Shown one piece after another: positions 44,469 to 56,132 of a stretch of DNA of 56,132 nt. The DNA is from Pseudoalteromonas phenolica (GTDB lineage Bacteria; Pseudomonadota; Gammaproteobacteria; Enterobacterales; Alteromonadaceae), in assembly GCF_005886345.1 (NCBI RefSeq), contig NZ_PNEC01000033.1:1-56132 (forward strand), read 5' to 3'. Within the stretch, counting starts at the first letter, position 1, and each line of letters begins with the position of its first letter. Under the pieces are notes generated by a model. It had not been told where the DNA came from. It saw only the letters and a list, made by a program, of their open reading frames with translations, and made no database searches. Position numbers and translations under genes: made by a program.

Positions 44469-47400
44469 ATGGCTTACTCTTATTCTGAAAAGAAACGTAT
44501 CCGTAAGGATTTTGGTAAACGTCCACAAGTTTTGGATATACCTTTCTTACTGTCTACACAGTTAGAATCGTTCAAAAAATTCTTGAATCCTGACGCTGTA
44601 GGCGACTATGGACTGGAAGCTGCATTCCGCTCTGTTTTCCCTATTAAAAGCTACTCGGGTAATTCTGAGCTCCAATACGTAAGTTACCGTATTGGCGAGC
44701 CAGTATTCGATGTAAAAGAATGTCAAATTCGCGGCGTGACTTATTCTGCTCCACTTCGCGTAAAATTACGTCTTGTGCTAATGGATAAAGAAGCACCAGG
44801 CACAGTCAAAGACATTAAAGAGCAAGAAGTTTACATGGGCGAAATCCCGCTCATGACCGATACCGGTACTTTTGTAATCAATGGTACAGAGCGTGTTATC
44901 GTTTCTCAGCTACACCGTTCACCTGGTGTATTCTTTGATAACGACCGTGGTAAGTCACACTCTTCAGGTAAAGTACTTTATAATGCACGTGTTATTCCTT
45001 ACCGTGGTTCATGGTTAGACTTTGAATTTGATGTAAAAGATAACCTATATGTACGTATTGACCGCCGTCGTAAATTACCGGCGTCTATTATTTTACGTGC
45101 TTTAGAGTTTACATCTGAAGAGATCTTAGCAATGTTCTTCGAAACGACAACGTTCGAAGTTGCTAACGGTAAAGTATTAATGGAGCTTGTTCCTGCGCGT
45201 CTTCGTGGTGAAACAGCTGCATTTGATATTAAAGACAAAGACGGTGACGTGATCGTTGAAGCCGGTCGTCGTGTTACAGCTCGTCATATCAAGACTCTTG
45301 AAAAGAAAGAAATTACACAACTTGAAGTACCACATGAGTACATCATTGGTCGTGTAGTAGCGAAGAACTACATCGATGAGTCTACTGGTGAAATCATCGC
45401 AGAAGCGAATGCTGAACTTTCACTAGAGCTAATGGCTGAGCTTGTTAAAGCAGGTCACGCGCAAATCGACACACTTTACATCAATGATGTAGACAGTGGT
45501 GCATACATTTCAGATACATTACGTATCGATTCTTCTACAAACCGCTTAGAAGCGCTTGTAGAAATCTACCGTATGATGCGCCCTGGTGAGCCACCAACGA
45601 AAGAAGCTGCAGAAGCTTTATTTGAAAACTTATTCTTCACTGAAGAGCGTTATGACCTATCAACTGTAGGTCGTATGAAGTTCAATAGCCGTGTAGGTTA
45701 TGATTCAGATACAGGCCCAGGTACACTGAGCAAAGAAGATATCGTATCAGTAATGAAAGTATTGATCGATATTCGTAACGGTAAAGGCGAAGTGGACGAT
45801 ATCGACCACCTAGGTAACCGTCGTATCCGTTCTGTAGGTGAAATGGCTGAAAACCAATTCCGTGTTGGTTTAGTTCGTGTTGAACGTGCTGTTCGTGAGC
45901 GTTTAAGCTTAGGTGATCTTGACAATGTAATGCCTCAAGACCTAATCAACGCGAAACCTATTTCAGCAGCAGTTAAAGAATTCTTTGGCTCTTCACAGCT
46001 GTCACAGTTCATGGACCAAAACAACCCGCTTTCAGAAGTAACGCACAAGCGTCGTATTTCTGCTTTAGGTCCGGGTGGTCTTACACGTGAACGTGCAGGC
46101 TTCGAAGTTCGAGACGTACACGTAACACACTACGGTCGTGTTTGTCCTATCGAAACACCTGAAGGTCCAAACATCGGTCTAATCAACTCACTTTCTACAT
46201 ACGCACGTACTAACGACTATGGTTTCTTAGAAACACCATATCGTAAAGTTGTTGATGGTGTAGTAAGCGATGAAGTTGATTACCTATCAGCTATCGAAGA
46301 AGGTCAATTCGTAATCGCTCAGGCGAACACGAACCTGAACGACAGCAATGAATTTATTGATGAGTTAATCCCATGTCGTCACAAAGGTGAATCGACATTT
46401 ATGGGTCGTGATGACATCCAATATATGGACGTATCACCTCAGCAGGTTATCTCAGTTGCAGCAGCACTAATCCCATTCCTAGAACACGATGATGCTAACC
46501 GTGCACTAATGGGATCGAACATGCAACGTCAAGCAGTACCAACACTACGCGCTGATAAGCCGTTAGTAGGTACAGGTATCGAGCGTACACTAGCAAAAGA
46601 TTCTGGTGTAACAATCGTTGCTAAGCGTGGCGGTGTTGTTAAATATGCTGACGCAAGCCGTATCGTAGTTAACGTAAATGAAGAAGAGCGCATTCCAGGT
46701 GAAGCGGGTATCGACATTTACAACTTAACTAAATACACACGTTCTAACCAAAATACGTGTATCAACCAGAAACCTACTTGTATGGTTGGTGAGCCGGTTG
46801 TACGTGGTGACGTATTAGCTGATGGTCCTTCGACTGACTTAGGTGACTTAGCACTAGGTCAAAACCTTCGCGTAGCATTCATGCCATGGAATGGTTATAA
46901 CTTCGAGGATTCAATCTTACTATCTGAGAACGTTGTAAAAGAAGATCGTCTAACAACAATCCACATCCAAGAACTTCAGTGTATCGCACGTGATACTAAA
47001 CTTGGTCCTGAAGAGATCACAGCTGATATTCCAAATGTAGGTGAGTCTGCACTTGGTAAACTGGATGAGTCTGGTGTTGTTTATATCGGTGCTGAAGTAA
47101 AAGGTGGCGACATCCTTGTAGGTAAAGTAACACCTAAAGGCGAAACGCAACTTACTCCTGAAGAAAAGCTACTACGTGCTATCTTCGGTGAAAAAGCATC
47201 TGATGTTAAAGACAGCTCACTACGCGTACCAAACTCTGTAACTGGTACAGTGATCGACGTACAAGTATTCACTCGTGACGGCGTTGAAAAAGACAAGCGT
47301 GCCTTAGAAGTTGAAGAAATGCAGCTTCGTGAAGCGAAGAAAGACTTCAACGAAGAGTTCAGAATCCTTGAAGGCGGTATCTTAACACGCGTTCGTACAT

Positions 47401-48494
47401 TGCTTGTACAAGCGGGTCTAAGTGAAGATAAAGTAGCTGAATTAAGCACTGACAAGCTACTTACTCAAAGCCTAGCTGATGAACAGCAACAAGCTGATCT
47501 TGAGCAACTTGCTGCACAGTACGATGAGCTTAAAGCTGAGTACGACAAGAAGTTTGAAAACAAACGTCGCAAGATTACTCAAGGTGATGACTTAGCACCA
47601 GGCGTACTTAAGATTGTTAAAGTATACCTAGCTGTTAAACGTCGTATCCAACCGGGTGATAAGATGGCTGGTCGTCACGGTAACAAAGGTGTTATCTCGA
47701 CAATCGTACCAGTAGAAGACATGCCATACGATGACAAAGGTCGTACAGTAGATATCGTACTTAACCCGCTGGGTGTACCATCTCGTATGAACATCGGTCA
47801 GATCTTAGAAACACACATGGGCCTGGCTGCACGTGGTATCGGTGAAACGCTAGAAGAGATGATGAAAGAGCAGCGTGAAATTCACGAAATGCGCGATTTC
47901 ATTGCAAAAGCTTACGCTGTAGGTGATTGCCGTCAGAAAGTGGATATTGCTAGCTTCTCTGATGATGAAGTTCGTCGTCTTGCGAACAACCTGAAAGGTG
48001 GTCTACCTATCGCGACTCCAGCATTCGATGGTGCTCGTGAATCAGAGATTAAAGACCTTCTTGAGCTAGGTGGTTACCCACGTAGCGGTCAGGTAACGCT
48101 ATATGATGGTCGTACTGGTGATGCGTTTGAGCGTCAAGTAACTGTTGGTTACATGTATATGCTGAAACTAAACCACTTAGTAGACGACAAGATGCACGCG
48201 CGTTCTACTGGTTCTTACAGCCTAGTAACTCAGCAGCCGCTGGGTGGTAAGGCACAGTTCGGTGGTCAGAGATTCGGTGAGATGGAGGTATGGGCATTAG
48301 AAGCATACGGTGCTGCCTATACACTTCAAGAGATGCTGACAGTTAAGTCAGATGACGTAAATGGTCGTACTAAGATGTATAAGAACATCGTTGATGGTAA
48401 CCACAAGATGGAACCAGGTATGCCAGAGTCATTCAACGTATTGTTGAAAGAAATCCGCTCACTAGGTATCAACATCGAGTTGGAAGAAAATTAA
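44469..48494 (+). CDS. rpoB: RNA polymerase subunit beta
   Basis: The 1341-residue subunit aligns with E. coli RpoB. The rifampicin-binding region (around residues 507-575) is intact and reads [15 protein letters not shown] and [13 protein letters not shown], with no resistance change visible. [16 protein letters not shown] at 44469 is the family start; a frame 63 bp longer is not conserved. It ends INIELEEN. Two hairpins separate it from rpoC. Confidence 0.98.
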   Translation: MAYSYSEKKRIRKDFGKRPQVLDIPFLLSTQLESFKKFLNPDAVGDYGLEAAFRSVFPIKSYSGNSELQYVSYRIGEPVFDVKECQIRGVTYSAPLRVKLRLVLMDKEAPGTVKDIKEQEVYMGEIPLMTDTGTFVINGTERVIVSQLHRSPGVFFDNDRGKSHSSGKVLYNARVIPYRGSWLDFEFDVKDNLYVRIDRRRKLPASIILRALEFTSEEILAMFFETTTFEVANGKVLMELVPARLRGETAAFDIKDKDGDVIVEAGRRVTARHIKTLEKKEITQLEVPHEYIIGRVVAKNYIDESTGEIIAEANAELSLELMAELVKAGHAQIDTLYINDVDSGAYISDTLRIDSSTNRLEALVEIYRMMRPGEPPTKEAAEALFENLFFTEERYDLSTVGRMKFNSRVGYDSDTGPGTLSKEDIVSVMKVLIDIRNGKGEVDDIDHLGNRRIRSVGEMAENQFRVGLVRVERAVRERLSLGDLDNVMPQDLINAKPISAAVKEFFGSSQLSQFMDQNNPLSEVTHKRRISALGPGGLTRERAGFEVRDVHVTHYGRVCPIETPEGPNIGLINSLSTYARTNDYGFLETPYRKVVDGVVSDEVDYLSAIEEGQFVIAQANTNLNDSNEFIDELIPCRHKGESTFMGRDDIQYMDVSPQQVISVAAALIPFLEHDDANRALMGSNMQRQAVPTLRADKPLVGTGIERTLAKDSGVTIVAKRGGVVKYADASRIVVNVNEEERIPGEAGIDIYNLTKYTRSNQNTCINQKPTCMVGEPVVRGDVLADGPSTDLGDLALGQNLRVAFMPWNGYNFEDSILLSENVVKEDRLTTIHIQELQCIARDTKLGPEEITADIPNVGESALGKLDESGVVYIGAEVKGGDILVGKVTPKGETQLTPEEKLLRAIFGEKASDVKDSSLRVPNSVTGTVIDVQVFTRDGVEKDKRALEVEEMQLREAKKDFNEEFRILEGGILTRVRTLLVQAGLSEDKVAELSTDKLLTQSLADEQQQADLEQLAAQYDELKAEYDKKFENKRRKITQGDDLAPGVLKIVKVYLAVKRRIQPGDKMAGRHGNKGVISTIVPVEDMPYDDKGRTVDIVLNPLGVPSRMNIGQILETHMGLAARGIGETLEEMMKEQREIHEMRDFIAKAYAVGDCRQKVDIASFSDDEVRRLANNLKGGLPIATPAFDGARESEIKDLLELGGYPRSGQVTLYDGRTGDAFERQVTVGYMYMLKLNHLVDDKMHARSTGSYSLVTQQPLGGKAQFGGQRFGEMEVWALEAYGAAYTLQEMLTVKSDDVNGRTKMYKNIVDGNHKMEPGMPESFNVLLKEIRSLGINIELEEN

Positions 48495-48500
48495 TCCGAC

Positions 48501-48521
48501 AGCCGCAGCTAAGCTGCGGCT
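48501..48521 (+). other. first hairpin in the rpoB-rpoC gap
   Basis: AGCCGCAGCT (48501-48510) and AGCTGCGGCT (48512-48521) are perfect complements with a single base between, so the effective loop is a few nucleotides. It has no T-run. Confidence 0.6.
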
Positions 48522-48542
48522 CCCCGGACTGAAAGAATGTAG

Positions 48543-48561
48543 GGGCAAGCATTGCTTGCCC
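48543..48561 (+). other. second hairpin in the rpoB-rpoC gap
   Basis: GGGCAAGC (48543-48550), ATT, GCTTGCCC (48554-48561). The same GGGCAAGC/GCTTGCCC arms form part of the rpoC terminator at 52798-52838. Confidence 0.6.
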
Positions 48562-48590
48562 TCGAGATTAACTCCGACAGGAGAGCTAAG

Positions 48591-51500
48591 GTGAAAGACT
48601 TACTTAAGTTTTTGAAGCAACAAAATAAGACCGAAGAATTTGATGCGATCCGCATCGGTCTTGCTTCACCAGACATGGTACGTTCTTGGTCTTACGGTGA
48701 AGTTAAAAAGCCTGAGACAATTAACTATCGTACGTTCAAGCCTGAGCGTGACGGCTTATTCTGTGCCCGTATTTTCGGCCCAGTAAAAGATTATGAGTGT
48801 TTATGTGGTAAATATAAGCGCTTAAAGCACCGTGGTGTTATTTGTGAAAAGTGTGGCGTAGAAGTTACTTTAACTAAAGTACGTCGTGACCGTATGGGTC
48901 ACATTGAGCTAGCTAGCCCAGTTGCACACATTTGGTTCCTTAAGTCATTACCGTCTCGTATCGGCCTAATGCTAGATATGACACTTCGTGACATCGAGCG
49001 CGTACTTTACTTCGAATCATTCGTAGTAACTGAGCCTGGCATGACTACGCTAGAGCGCGGTCAGCTATTAGGCGAAGAAGAGTACCTAGATGCACTTGAA
49101 GAGCATGGTGATGAGTTCGAAGCTAAGATGGGTGCAGAAGCTGTACTTGATCTACTTAAAGAACTAGACCTAGGTCAGCTTATCGCTGAAATGCGTGAAG
49201 AGTTACCAACAATCAACTCTGAAACCAAGCGTAAGAAGATCACTAAGCGTCTTAAGCTGATGGAGTCTTTCCACCAGTCAGGTAACAACCCTGAGTGGAT
49301 GATCATGAGCGTGCTTCCGGTTCTTCCACCAGATCTTCGTCCTCTAGTACCACTAGATGGCGGTCGTTTTGCAACGTCTGATCTGAACGACCTTTACCGT
49401 CGTGTTATTAACCGTAACAATCGTCTTAAGCGTCTACTTGACTTAGCTGCACCAGACATCATCGTACGTAATGAAAAGCGTATGTTACAAGAAGCGGTTG
49501 ATGCGCTACTTGATAACGGTCGTCGCGGTCGAGCGATCACAGGTTCTAACAAGCGTCCACTTAAATCGCTTGCAGACATGATCAAAGGTAAGCAAGGTCG
49601 TTTCCGTCAAAACCTTCTAGGTAAGCGTGTTGACTATTCAGGCCGTTCTGTAATTACAGTTGGTCCTACGCTTAAACTTCACCAGTGTGGTCTTCCTAAG
49701 AAGATGGCACTTGAGCTATTCAAGCCATTCATCTACGGTAAGCTAGAGCGCCGTGGCATGGCGACAACCATCAAAGCTGCGAAGAAGATGGTTGAGCGTG
49801 AAGTACCAGAGGTATGGGACGTACTAGACGAAGTGATCCGTGAGCACCCGGTTCTACTTAACCGTGCACCAACACTTCACCGTCTTGGTATTCAAGCGTT
49901 TGAACCAGTTCTAATCGAAGGTAAAGCAATCCACTTACACCCACTAGTGTGTGCGGCATATAACGCTGACTTCGATGGTGACCAAATGGCGGTACACGTA
50001 CCGTTAACATTAGAAGCACAGCTAGAAGCACGTGCTCTAATGATGTCAACGAATAACATTCTATCACCAGCGAACGGTGAGCCTATTATCGTTCCTTCAC
50101 AGGACGTTGTATTAGGTCTTTACTACATGACGCGTGATCGCATCAATGCCAAAGGTGAAGGCATTGTATTCAAAGATGCGAAAGAAGCTGAAAAAGCTTA
50201 CCGTACAGGTGTTGCTGAACTTCATGCTCGCGTTAAAGTTCGTATTACAGAAACAGTTATCGATGAAGAGACTGGTGATCGTTCACAACAGACTTCTGTA
50301 GTAGATACGACTGTTGGTCGTGCGATCCTTTCTCTAAGCACACCTGAAGGCTTACCATTTGAGCTTATCAACCGTGCATTAGGTAAGAAGCAGATTTCTG
50401 CACTTCTAAATGAGTGTTACCGTCGTCTAGGTCTAAAAGACACAGTCGTGTTTGCTGACCAAGTGATGTATACAGGTTTCCACTACGCGATGAAGTCTGG
50501 TGTATCTATCGGTATTAACGATATGGTAATCCCACCGACGAAAGCGGGCATCATTGAAGCAGCTGAAGCGGAAGTATCTGAAATTAATCAACAGTTCCAA
50601 TCAGGTCTTGTAACTGCAGGTGAAAAGTACAACAAAGTAATCGATATCTGGTCACGTGTTAACGAAAACCTTTCACGTGAAATGATGGCGAACTTATCGA
50701 AAGATACAGTTGTGAATGCTCAGGGTGAAGAAGAAGAGCAACCTTCTTTCAACTCGGTATTCATGATGGCCGACTCAGGCGCACGTGGTAGTGCCGCTCA
50801 GATCCGTCAGTTAGCGGGTATGCGTGGTCTAATGGCACGTCCAGATGGTTCTATCATCGAAACGCCAATCACGGCTAACTTCCGTGAAGGTCTAAACGTA
50901 CTACAGTACTTCATCTCGACGCACGGTGCGCGTAAAGGTCTAGCCGATACGGCACTTAAGACAGCGAACTCGGGTTACCTAACTCGTCGTCTAGTAGACG
51001 TTGCACAAGACTTAGTTATCACAAACGATGATTGTGGCACGTTAGACGGTCTGACAATGAAGCCGCTAATCGAAGGTGGTGACGTTGTTGAGCCACTTCG
51101 CGAGCGTGTATTAGGTCGTGTTGTTGCTGAAGACATCTTAAAGCCAGGTACTGACGAAGTACTTGTTGAGCGTAACATCATGCTTGACGAAAAACTGTGT
51201 GACCTTTTAGAAGAGCACTCAGTGGACGAAGTACGAGTACGTTCAGTTATCACATGTGATAACGATTACGGTGTATGTGCTAAATGTTATGGTCGTGACC
51301 TAGCACGTGGTCATATCATCAACGCAGGTGAATCAGTAGGTGTTATCGCCGCTCAGTCAATCGGTGAGCCGGGTACACAGCTTACGATGCGTACATTCCA
51401 CATCGGTGGTGCTGCATCAAGAGCGTCAGCAGAAAACAGCGTACAAGTTAAGAATAACGGTAGCCTGAAGTTACATAATGCAAAATATGTATTAAACACT

Positions 51501-52772
51501 GACGGTAAGATTGTTATCACTTCACGTTCAACTGAGATCACAATCATTGATGATCACGGTCGTGAGAAAGAGCGTTATAAGGTACCTTACGGTGCTGTAC
51601 TTTCTGTACAAGATGGTGCAGAAGTTAAAGGTAACGATATCGTTGCAACATGGGATCCGCACAGTCACCCAATCATTCTTGAGCATGAATCAAAAGTGTC
51701 ATTCTCTGACATTGATGATAGCAACACAGAAGCGCAGACTGATGACCTTACAGGTTTAACACGTGTTGTTGTTAAAGACCTATCTAAGGTTAATGCGAAA
51801 GAGCCTAAACTAATCATTGAGAACGAAGAACGTGGTCTTCAAGAGATCCGTCTTCCTTCATTCACAACGATTGAAATCACAGATGGCGCAACAGCGGCAC
51901 CTGGTCAGGTTCTAGCGCGTATTCCACAAGAAGGTTCGAAGACTCGTGACATCACGGGTGGTCTACCTCGAGTTGCTGACTTATTCGAAGCACGTAAGCC
52001 AAAAGATCCTGCAATACTTGCAGAAATCACAGGTGTTGTGAGCTTCGGTAAAGAGACAAAAGGCAAGAAACGTCTTGTTATCACACCTGAAGAGGGTGAT
52101 GCATACGAAGAGATGATCCCGAAATGGCGTCAGCTTAACGTGTTCGAAGGTGAGATGGTTTCTAAGGGTGAAGTTATCGCCGATGGTCCAGAGTCTCCGC
52201 ACGATATCCTTCGTCTTCGTGGTGTAACTGATGTATCTAACTACATCGTTAACGAAGTACAAGAAGTTTACCGCTTACAGGGTGTAAAGATTAACGATAA
52301 GCACATCGAAACGATCATTCGCCAAATGCTACGTAAGTGCATCATCCTAGACGGTGGTGATACTGAGTTCCTAGCAGGTGAACAAGTTGAAGTGGCACGC
52401 GTTAGTATTGCAAACCGTGACTTAGAGAAGCAAGGTAAGATCCCAGCTAAGTATGAAATTCAGCTGATGGGTATTACTAAAGCGTCTCTTGCAACAGAAT
52501 CTTTCATTTCTGCAGCATCATTCCAAGAAACAACACGTGTTCTTACGGAAGCAGCAGTAAATGGTAAGAGCGATGAGCTACGTGGCTTGAAAGAGAACGT
52601 AATCGTAGGCCGTCTGATCCCAGCCGGTACAGGTTTCGCGTATCACCAAGAGCGTATGAACCGTCGCAAGCAAGCTGAGCTTCCAGTTGAAGAGCAAACA
52701 GTAAGTGCTGAAGAGGCAACTCAAGCATTAACTGATGCACTGAACGCTGATCTATTAGGTGGCGAAGAGTAA
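48591..52772 (+). CDS. rpoC: RNA polymerase subunit beta'
   Basis: The 1393-residue catalytic subunit has the zinc ribbon [20 protein letters not shown], the active-site NADFDGD (458-464) and a second zinc site ([11 protein letters not shown]). It starts at GTG ([11 protein letters not shown]), preceded by AGGAGA; an ATG 39 bp earlier is not conserved and would overlap the second hairpin. It matches E. coli closely, without large inserts. Confidence 0.97.
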   Translation: MKDLLKFLKQQNKTEEFDAIRIGLASPDMVRSWSYGEVKKPETINYRTFKPERDGLFCARIFGPVKDYECLCGKYKRLKHRGVICEKCGVEVTLTKVRRDRMGHIELASPVAHIWFLKSLPSRIGLMLDMTLRDIERVLYFESFVVTEPGMTTLERGQLLGEEEYLDALEEHGDEFEAKMGAEAVLDLLKELDLGQLIAEMREELPTINSETKRKKITKRLKLMESFHQSGNNPEWMIMSVLPVLPPDLRPLVPLDGGRFATSDLNDLYRRVINRNNRLKRLLDLAAPDIIVRNEKRMLQEAVDALLDNGRRGRAITGSNKRPLKSLADMIKGKQGRFRQNLLGKRVDYSGRSVITVGPTLKLHQCGLPKKMALELFKPFIYGKLERRGMATTIKAAKKMVEREVPEVWDVLDEVIREHPVLLNRAPTLHRLGIQAFEPVLIEGKAIHLHPLVCAAYNADFDGDQMAVHVPLTLEAQLEARALMMSTNNILSPANGEPIIVPSQDVVLGLYYMTRDRINAKGEGIVFKDAKEAEKAYRTGVAELHARVKVRITETVIDEETGDRSQQTSVVDTTVGRAILSLSTPEGLPFELINRALGKKQISALLNECYRRLGLKDTVVFADQVMYTGFHYAMKSGVSIGINDMVIPPTKAGIIEAAEAEVSEINQQFQSGLVTAGEKYNKVIDIWSRVNENLSREMMANLSKDTVVNAQGEEEEQPSFNSVFMMADSGARGSAAQIRQLAGMRGLMARPDGSIIETPITANFREGLNVLQYFISTHGARKGLADTALKTANSGYLTRRLVDVAQDLVITNDDCGTLDGLTMKPLIEGGDVVEPLRERVLGRVVAEDILKPGTDEVLVERNIMLDEKLCDLLEEHSVDEVRVRSVITCDNDYGVCAKCYGRDLARGHIINAGESVGVIAAQSIGEPGTQLTMRTFHIGGAASRASAENSVQVKNNGSLKLHNAKYVLNTDGKIVITSRSTEITIIDDHGREKERYKVPYGAVLSVQDGAEVKGNDIVATWDPHSHPIILEHESKVSFSDIDDSNTEAQTDDLTGLTRVVVKDLSKVNAKEPKLIIENEERGLQEIRLPSFTTIEITDGATAAPGQVLARIPQEGSKTRDITGGLPRVADLFEARKPKDPAILAEITGVVSFGKETKGKKRLVITPEEGDAYEEMIPKWRQLNVFEGEMVSKGEVIADGPESPHDILRLRGVTDVSNYIVNEVQEVYRLQGVKINDKHIETIIRQMLRKCIILDGGDTEFLAGEQVEVARVSIANRDLEKQGKIPAKYEIQLMGITKASLATESFISAASFQETTRVLTEAAVNGKSDELRGLKENVIVGRLIPAGTGFAYHQERMNRRKQAELPVEEQTVSAEEATQALTDALNADLLGGEE

Positions 52773-52797
52773 TTCTTCCCACTAAATAGCAAAAGAT

Positions 52798-52838
52798 AAC
52801 GGGCAAGCCTGAGAAATCAGGCTTGCCCGTTATTTTTT
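52798..52838 (+). terminator. rpoC operon terminator
   Basis: AACGGGCAAGCCTGA-GAAA-TCAGGCTTGCCCGTT is a perfect 15-bp stem with a GAAA loop, followed by ATTTTTT. Confidence 0.95.
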
Positions 52839-52840
52839 GG

Positions 52841-52869
52841 TTGACAGCTCAATCTTTGCTCATTAAAAT
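52841..52869 (+). promoter_or_regulatory. str operon promoter
   Basis: TTGACA (52841-52846), 17-bp spacer, TAAAAT (52864-52869), then a GC-rich stretch CCGCCACCC as in stringently controlled ribosomal promoters. It begins right after the rpoC terminator. Confidence 0.8.
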
Positions 52870-52959
52870 TCCGCCACCCATTTATTCGTTCGAATAAAAG
52901 AATGTTTAAATAGGGCAGATTTTTTCATTTTTCAGTAGTAATTAATCAGGAGCTATTTA

Positions 52960-53334
52960 ATGGCAACTATTAACCAGCTAGTGCGTAAGCCACGTCGTAG
53001 CAAGGTTACAAAGAGCAACTCTGCTGCTCTTAAAGCTTGTCCACAGAAACGTGGTGTATGTACTCGTGTATATACAACAACACCTAAGAAACCAAACTCT
53101 GCATTACGTAAAGTAGCGCGTGTACGTTTAACTAACGGTTTCGAAGTAACTTCATACATCGGTGGTGAAGGTCACAACCTTCAAGAACACAGTGTTATCC
53201 TAATCCGTGGTGGTCGTGTTAAAGACTTACCGGGTGTACGTTTCCACACTGTTCGTGGTGCACTTGACTGTGCAGGCGTAAATGACCGTAAACAAGGTCG
53301 TTCTAAGTACGGTGCTAAACGCCCTAAGGGCTAA
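52960..53334 (+). CDS. rpsL: 30S ribosomal protein S12
   Basis: The 124-residue decoding-centre protein has [19 protein letters not shown] (wild-type at the K42/K43 positions linked to streptomycin resistance) and [19 protein letters not shown] lies 8 bp before the ATG. It leads the str operon. Confidence 0.98.
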   Translation: MATINQLVRKPRRSKVTKSNSAALKACPQKRGVCTRVYTTTPKKPNSALRKVARVRLTNGFEVTSYIGGEGHNLQEHSVILIRGGRVKDLPGVRFHTVRGALDCAGVNDRKQGRSKYGAKRPKG

Positions 53335-53418
53335 TGGTTCTCCGTTAGTAAGGCCAAGCACTTAAATTTTAAATTTTTATATTTTGTTTTGGGAGTCGCT
53401 GAAGTAAAGCGAACCTGA

Positions 53419-53907
<489 letters not shown>

Positions 53908-53934
53908 TCTGCTAACACCTTTTAAGAGGATATT

Positions 53935-56049
53935 ATGGCACGTACAACTCCTATTGAGCGTTACCGTAACATCGGTATTTGTGCTCACGTAGATGCAGGC
54001 AAAACCACCACAACAGAACGAGTTCTGTTCTACACGGGTCTTTCTCATAAGATCGGTGAAGTTCATGATGGTGCTGCAACTATGGACTGGATGGAGCAGG
54101 AGCAGGAGCGTGGTATTACCATTACTTCTGCTGCCACAACGTGTTTCTGGAAAGGGATGGATGCTCAGTTTGATGAGCATCGTATTAACATCATCGATAC
54201 ACCAGGACACGTAGATTTTACTATCGAAGTAGAGCGTTCGTTACGTGTACTAGATGGTGCAGTCGTGGTTTTATGTGCTTCATCAGGTGTACAACCACAA
54301 ACGGAAACAGTCTGGCGTCAGGCCAATAAATACGAAGTTCCTCGTATGATCTTCGTAAATAAAATGGACCGTACAGGCGCTGACTTCTTAGCAGTTGTGG
54401 ATCAGGTGAAGAACCGTTTAGGTGCGACACCTGTGCCAATTCAGTTACCAATTGGTGCTGAAGACGAATTTAAAGGTGTTATCGATCTAATCAAAATGAA
54501 AGCAATCAACTGGAACGAATCGGACCAGGGGACGACTTTCACTTATGAAGAGATCCCAGCAGACCTTCAAGACCTAGCAGAAGAATGGCGAGCAGAAATG
54601 CTTGAGTCTGCTGCTGAAGCGTCTGAAGAGCTAATGGACAAATATCTTGAAGAAGGTGACTTAAGCGAAGCTGAGATTAAAGCTGCGCTACGTCAACGCA
54701 CACTGGCCAATGAAATCGTGCCAATGACTTGCGGAAGTGCATTCAAGAACAAAGGGGTTCAAGCAGTGCTTGACTCGGTTGTTGAATACATGCCTTCGCC
54801 TACAGAAGTAAAAGAGATCCAAGGTATCCTCGAAGACGAAACCGAAGGAACTCGACCAGCTGACGACAATGCACCTTTTTCTGCATTAGCATTTAAAATT
54901 GCAACAGACCCGTTTGTTGGTACATTGACTTTCTTTAGAGTTTATTCAGGTACAGTGAAGCAGGGTGATGCAGTTTATAACCCTGTTAAATCGAAAAAAG
55001 AGCGTTTAGGCCGTATTGTACAAATGCATGCTAACTCTCGTGAAGAAATTAAAGAAGTTCGCGCGGGTGACATTGCAGCTGCAATCGGTTTGAAAGATGT
55101 GACTACGGGTGACACGCTTTGTTCGAGTGACTCAGTGATTACCTTAGAGCGCATGGAGTTTCCTGAGCCGGTAATTTCTGTAGCGGTTGAACCGAAAACT
55201 GTAGCTGACCAAGATAAAATGGGTATTGCACTAGGTAAACTAGCTGCAGAAGATCCATCTTTCCGTGTTGAAACAGATGAAGAGTCTGGCCAAACCATCA
55301 TCTCTGGTATGGGTGAGCTTCACCTTGATATCATTGTTGACCGTATGAAACGCGAATTTGGTGTTGTGTGTAACGTGGGTAAACCTCAAGTTGCATACCG
55401 CGAAACAATTCGTGCTTCAGTGGAAGCTGAAGGTAAATTTGTACGTCAATCAGGTGGTCGTGGTCAATACGGTCATGTTTGGCTTAAACTTGAACCAATG
55501 GAAATTACGGACGACGAGTCTCCTACTTACGAATTCGTGAACGAAATCGTAGGTGGCGCTGTTCCTAAAGAATATATTCCAGCGGTTGATAAAGGCATTC
55601 AAGAGCAGATGCGCCAAGGTGTCTTGGCTGGCTATCCACTACTTGGTGTTAAAGCAACGTTATTCGATGGTTCTTTCCACGATGTTGACTCTAACGAAAT
55701 GGCCTTTAAGATCGCAGGTTCTATAGGTTTCCGTGATGGTGCGCTGGAAGCAGATCCAGTTATCCTAGAACCTGTTATGAAAGTTGAAGTAATCACCCCT
55801 GAAGAGAACATGGGTGATGTAGTAGGCGACCTAAACCGTCGTCGTGGTATGATCGAAGGTATGGAAGAAGCGTTTGGCGGCTTGAAGCAAGTTAATGCTC
55901 AAGTACCACTTTCTGAAATGTTCGGTTATGCAACTGATCTTCGCTCTGCAACGCAGGGCCGCGCATCATACTCTATGGAATTCTCCAAGTATGCTGAAGC
56001 AGCCAAAAACGTTACAGAGGCAATAATTGCAGCTCGCGCTGTAAGATAA
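53935..56049 (+). CDS. fusA: elongation factor G
   Basis: The 704-residue translocase has the GTPase G1 loop [16 protein letters not shown]2/G3 ([15 protein letters not shown]), NKMD and the later GGRGQYGHV of domain IV. AGAGGA precedes the ATG. It is 27 bp after rpsG. Confidence 0.98.
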   Translation: MARTTPIERYRNIGICAHVDAGKTTTTERVLFYTGLSHKIGEVHDGAATMDWMEQEQERGITITSAATTCFWKGMDAQFDEHRINIIDTPGHVDFTIEVERSLRVLDGAVVVLCASSGVQPQTETVWRQANKYEVPRMIFVNKMDRTGADFLAVVDQVKNRLGATPVPIQLPIGAEDEFKGVIDLIKMKAINWNESDQGTTFTYEEIPADLQDLAEEWRAEMLESAAEASEELMDKYLEEGDLSEAEIKAALRQRTLANEIVPMTCGSAFKNKGVQAVLDSVVEYMPSPTEVKEIQGILEDETEGTRPADDNAPFSALAFKIATDPFVGTLTFFRVYSGTVKQGDAVYNPVKSKKERLGRIVQMHANSREEIKEVRAGDIAAAIGLKDVTTGDTLCSSDSVITLERMEFPEPVISVAVEPKTVADQDKMGIALGKLAAEDPSFRVETDEESGQTIISGMGELHLDIIVDRMKREFGVVCNVGKPQVAYRETIRASVEAEGKFVRQSGGRGQYGHVWLKLEPMEITDDESPTYEFVNEIVGGAVPKEYIPAVDKGIQEQMRQGVLAGYPLLGVKATLFDGSFHDVDSNEMAFKIAGSIGFRDGALEADPVILEPVMKVEVITPEENMGDVVGDLNRRRGMIEGMEEAFGGLKQVNAQVPLSEMFGYATDLRSATQGRASYSMEFSKYAEAAKNVTEAIIAARAVR

Positions 56050-56059
56050 TTTTAGTTCG

Positions 56060-56082
56060 GTCCGATTCATACTGGATCGGAC
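56060..56082 (+). other. hairpin between fusA and tuf
   Basis: GTCCGAT (56060-56066) pairs with ATCGGAC (56076-56082); a T-rich run follows, so it may be a partial terminator or a processing site. Confidence 0.5.
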
Positions 56083-56111
56083 TTTAATTTCTTTTATAGG
56101 AAATTTTTAAG

Positions 56112-56132
56112 ATGGCAAAAGAAAAGTTTGAA
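56112..56132 (+). CDS. tuf: elongation factor Tu, first seven codons
   Basis: ATG at 56112 opens MAKEKFE, the start of EF-Tu, and runs off the window. The place after fusA is that of tufA. An AGGAAA site lies upstream. Confidence 0.9.

Noticed and set aside
47081..47455. Minus-strand frame of 124 residues inside rpoB
   Set aside because: Shadow of the rpoB gene; composition (Ser/Thr/Arg-rich) is typical of antisense frames.

Overview
This window reads as chromosome of a marine gammaproteobacterium of the Alteromonadales, most likely Pseudoalteromonas or a close relative. The support is gene order and protein similarity recalled from memory (rpoBC, cysG, the yhe genes, mtn genes), plus short palindromic repeats of the kind common in that group. 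I had no database, so the genus is an inference. Nearly everything is vertically inherited housekeeping or metabolic DNA. I see no phage, plasmid, transposase or CRISPR.

Layout. (1) 264-4143: an exported M19 dipeptidase, an outer-membrane barrel-like protein and a LytS/LytR-type two-component pair. (2) 4182-10972: the yhe/slyX/fkpA neighbourhood known from E. coli (yheU, yheT, yheS, yheV, slyX, fkpA), with lineage-specific additions: a 47-residue membrane protein, a TIGR02444 protein and a WD40 lipoprotein. (3) 11064-13059: rsd and hemE, separated by 460 bp holding an orphan terminator. (4) 13161-19522: a methionine salvage cluster, mtnK, mtnA, mtnBCD, a methionine aminotransferase and an omega-amidase. 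Both divergent promoter regions carry tandem MetJ-like boxes. (5) 19624-28861: an accessory stretch of peroxiredoxin, secreted Cys-rich protein, DJ-1-like exported protein, two membrane-tethered transcription regulators, FAD oxidoreductase, thioesterase, S4 protein, small unknowns and an orphan Fe(III)-type binding protein. (6) 28915-31623: a GGDEF/EAL signalling protein divergent from that binding protein, with a Fur-like box between them. (7) 31730-38772: a sulfate assimilation operon read cysG-cysD-cysN-SLC13 permease-cysC-cysQ. (8) 39108-40344: deoC and an unknown gene. (9) 40487-56132: tRNA-Trp, secE-nusG, rplKA, rplJL-rpoBC, rpsL-rpsG-fusA and the first codons of tuf.

How the parts work together. 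The mtn genes recycle methylthioribose to methionine in one locus, under probable MetJ control. The cys operon takes up sulfate, activates it to PAPS, clears PAP and makes siroheme for sulfite reductase, so both sulfur supply routes lie within about 25 kb. The right third is the transcription/translation core with its usual RNA controls (L10 leader, attenuators, a strong str promoter).

The most unusual signals are: a binding-protein/c-di-GMP enzyme pair that resembles the NspS-MbaA arrangement of Vibrio but with an iron-type binding protein and a Fur-like site; two adjacent membrane-anchored regulators beside an exported NTF2-DJ-1 protein; a family of palindromic repeats, one copy of which contains the fkpA stop codon; a long inverted-repeat element inside the cys operon; and an orphan minus-strand terminator upstream of hemE that may end a small RNA.
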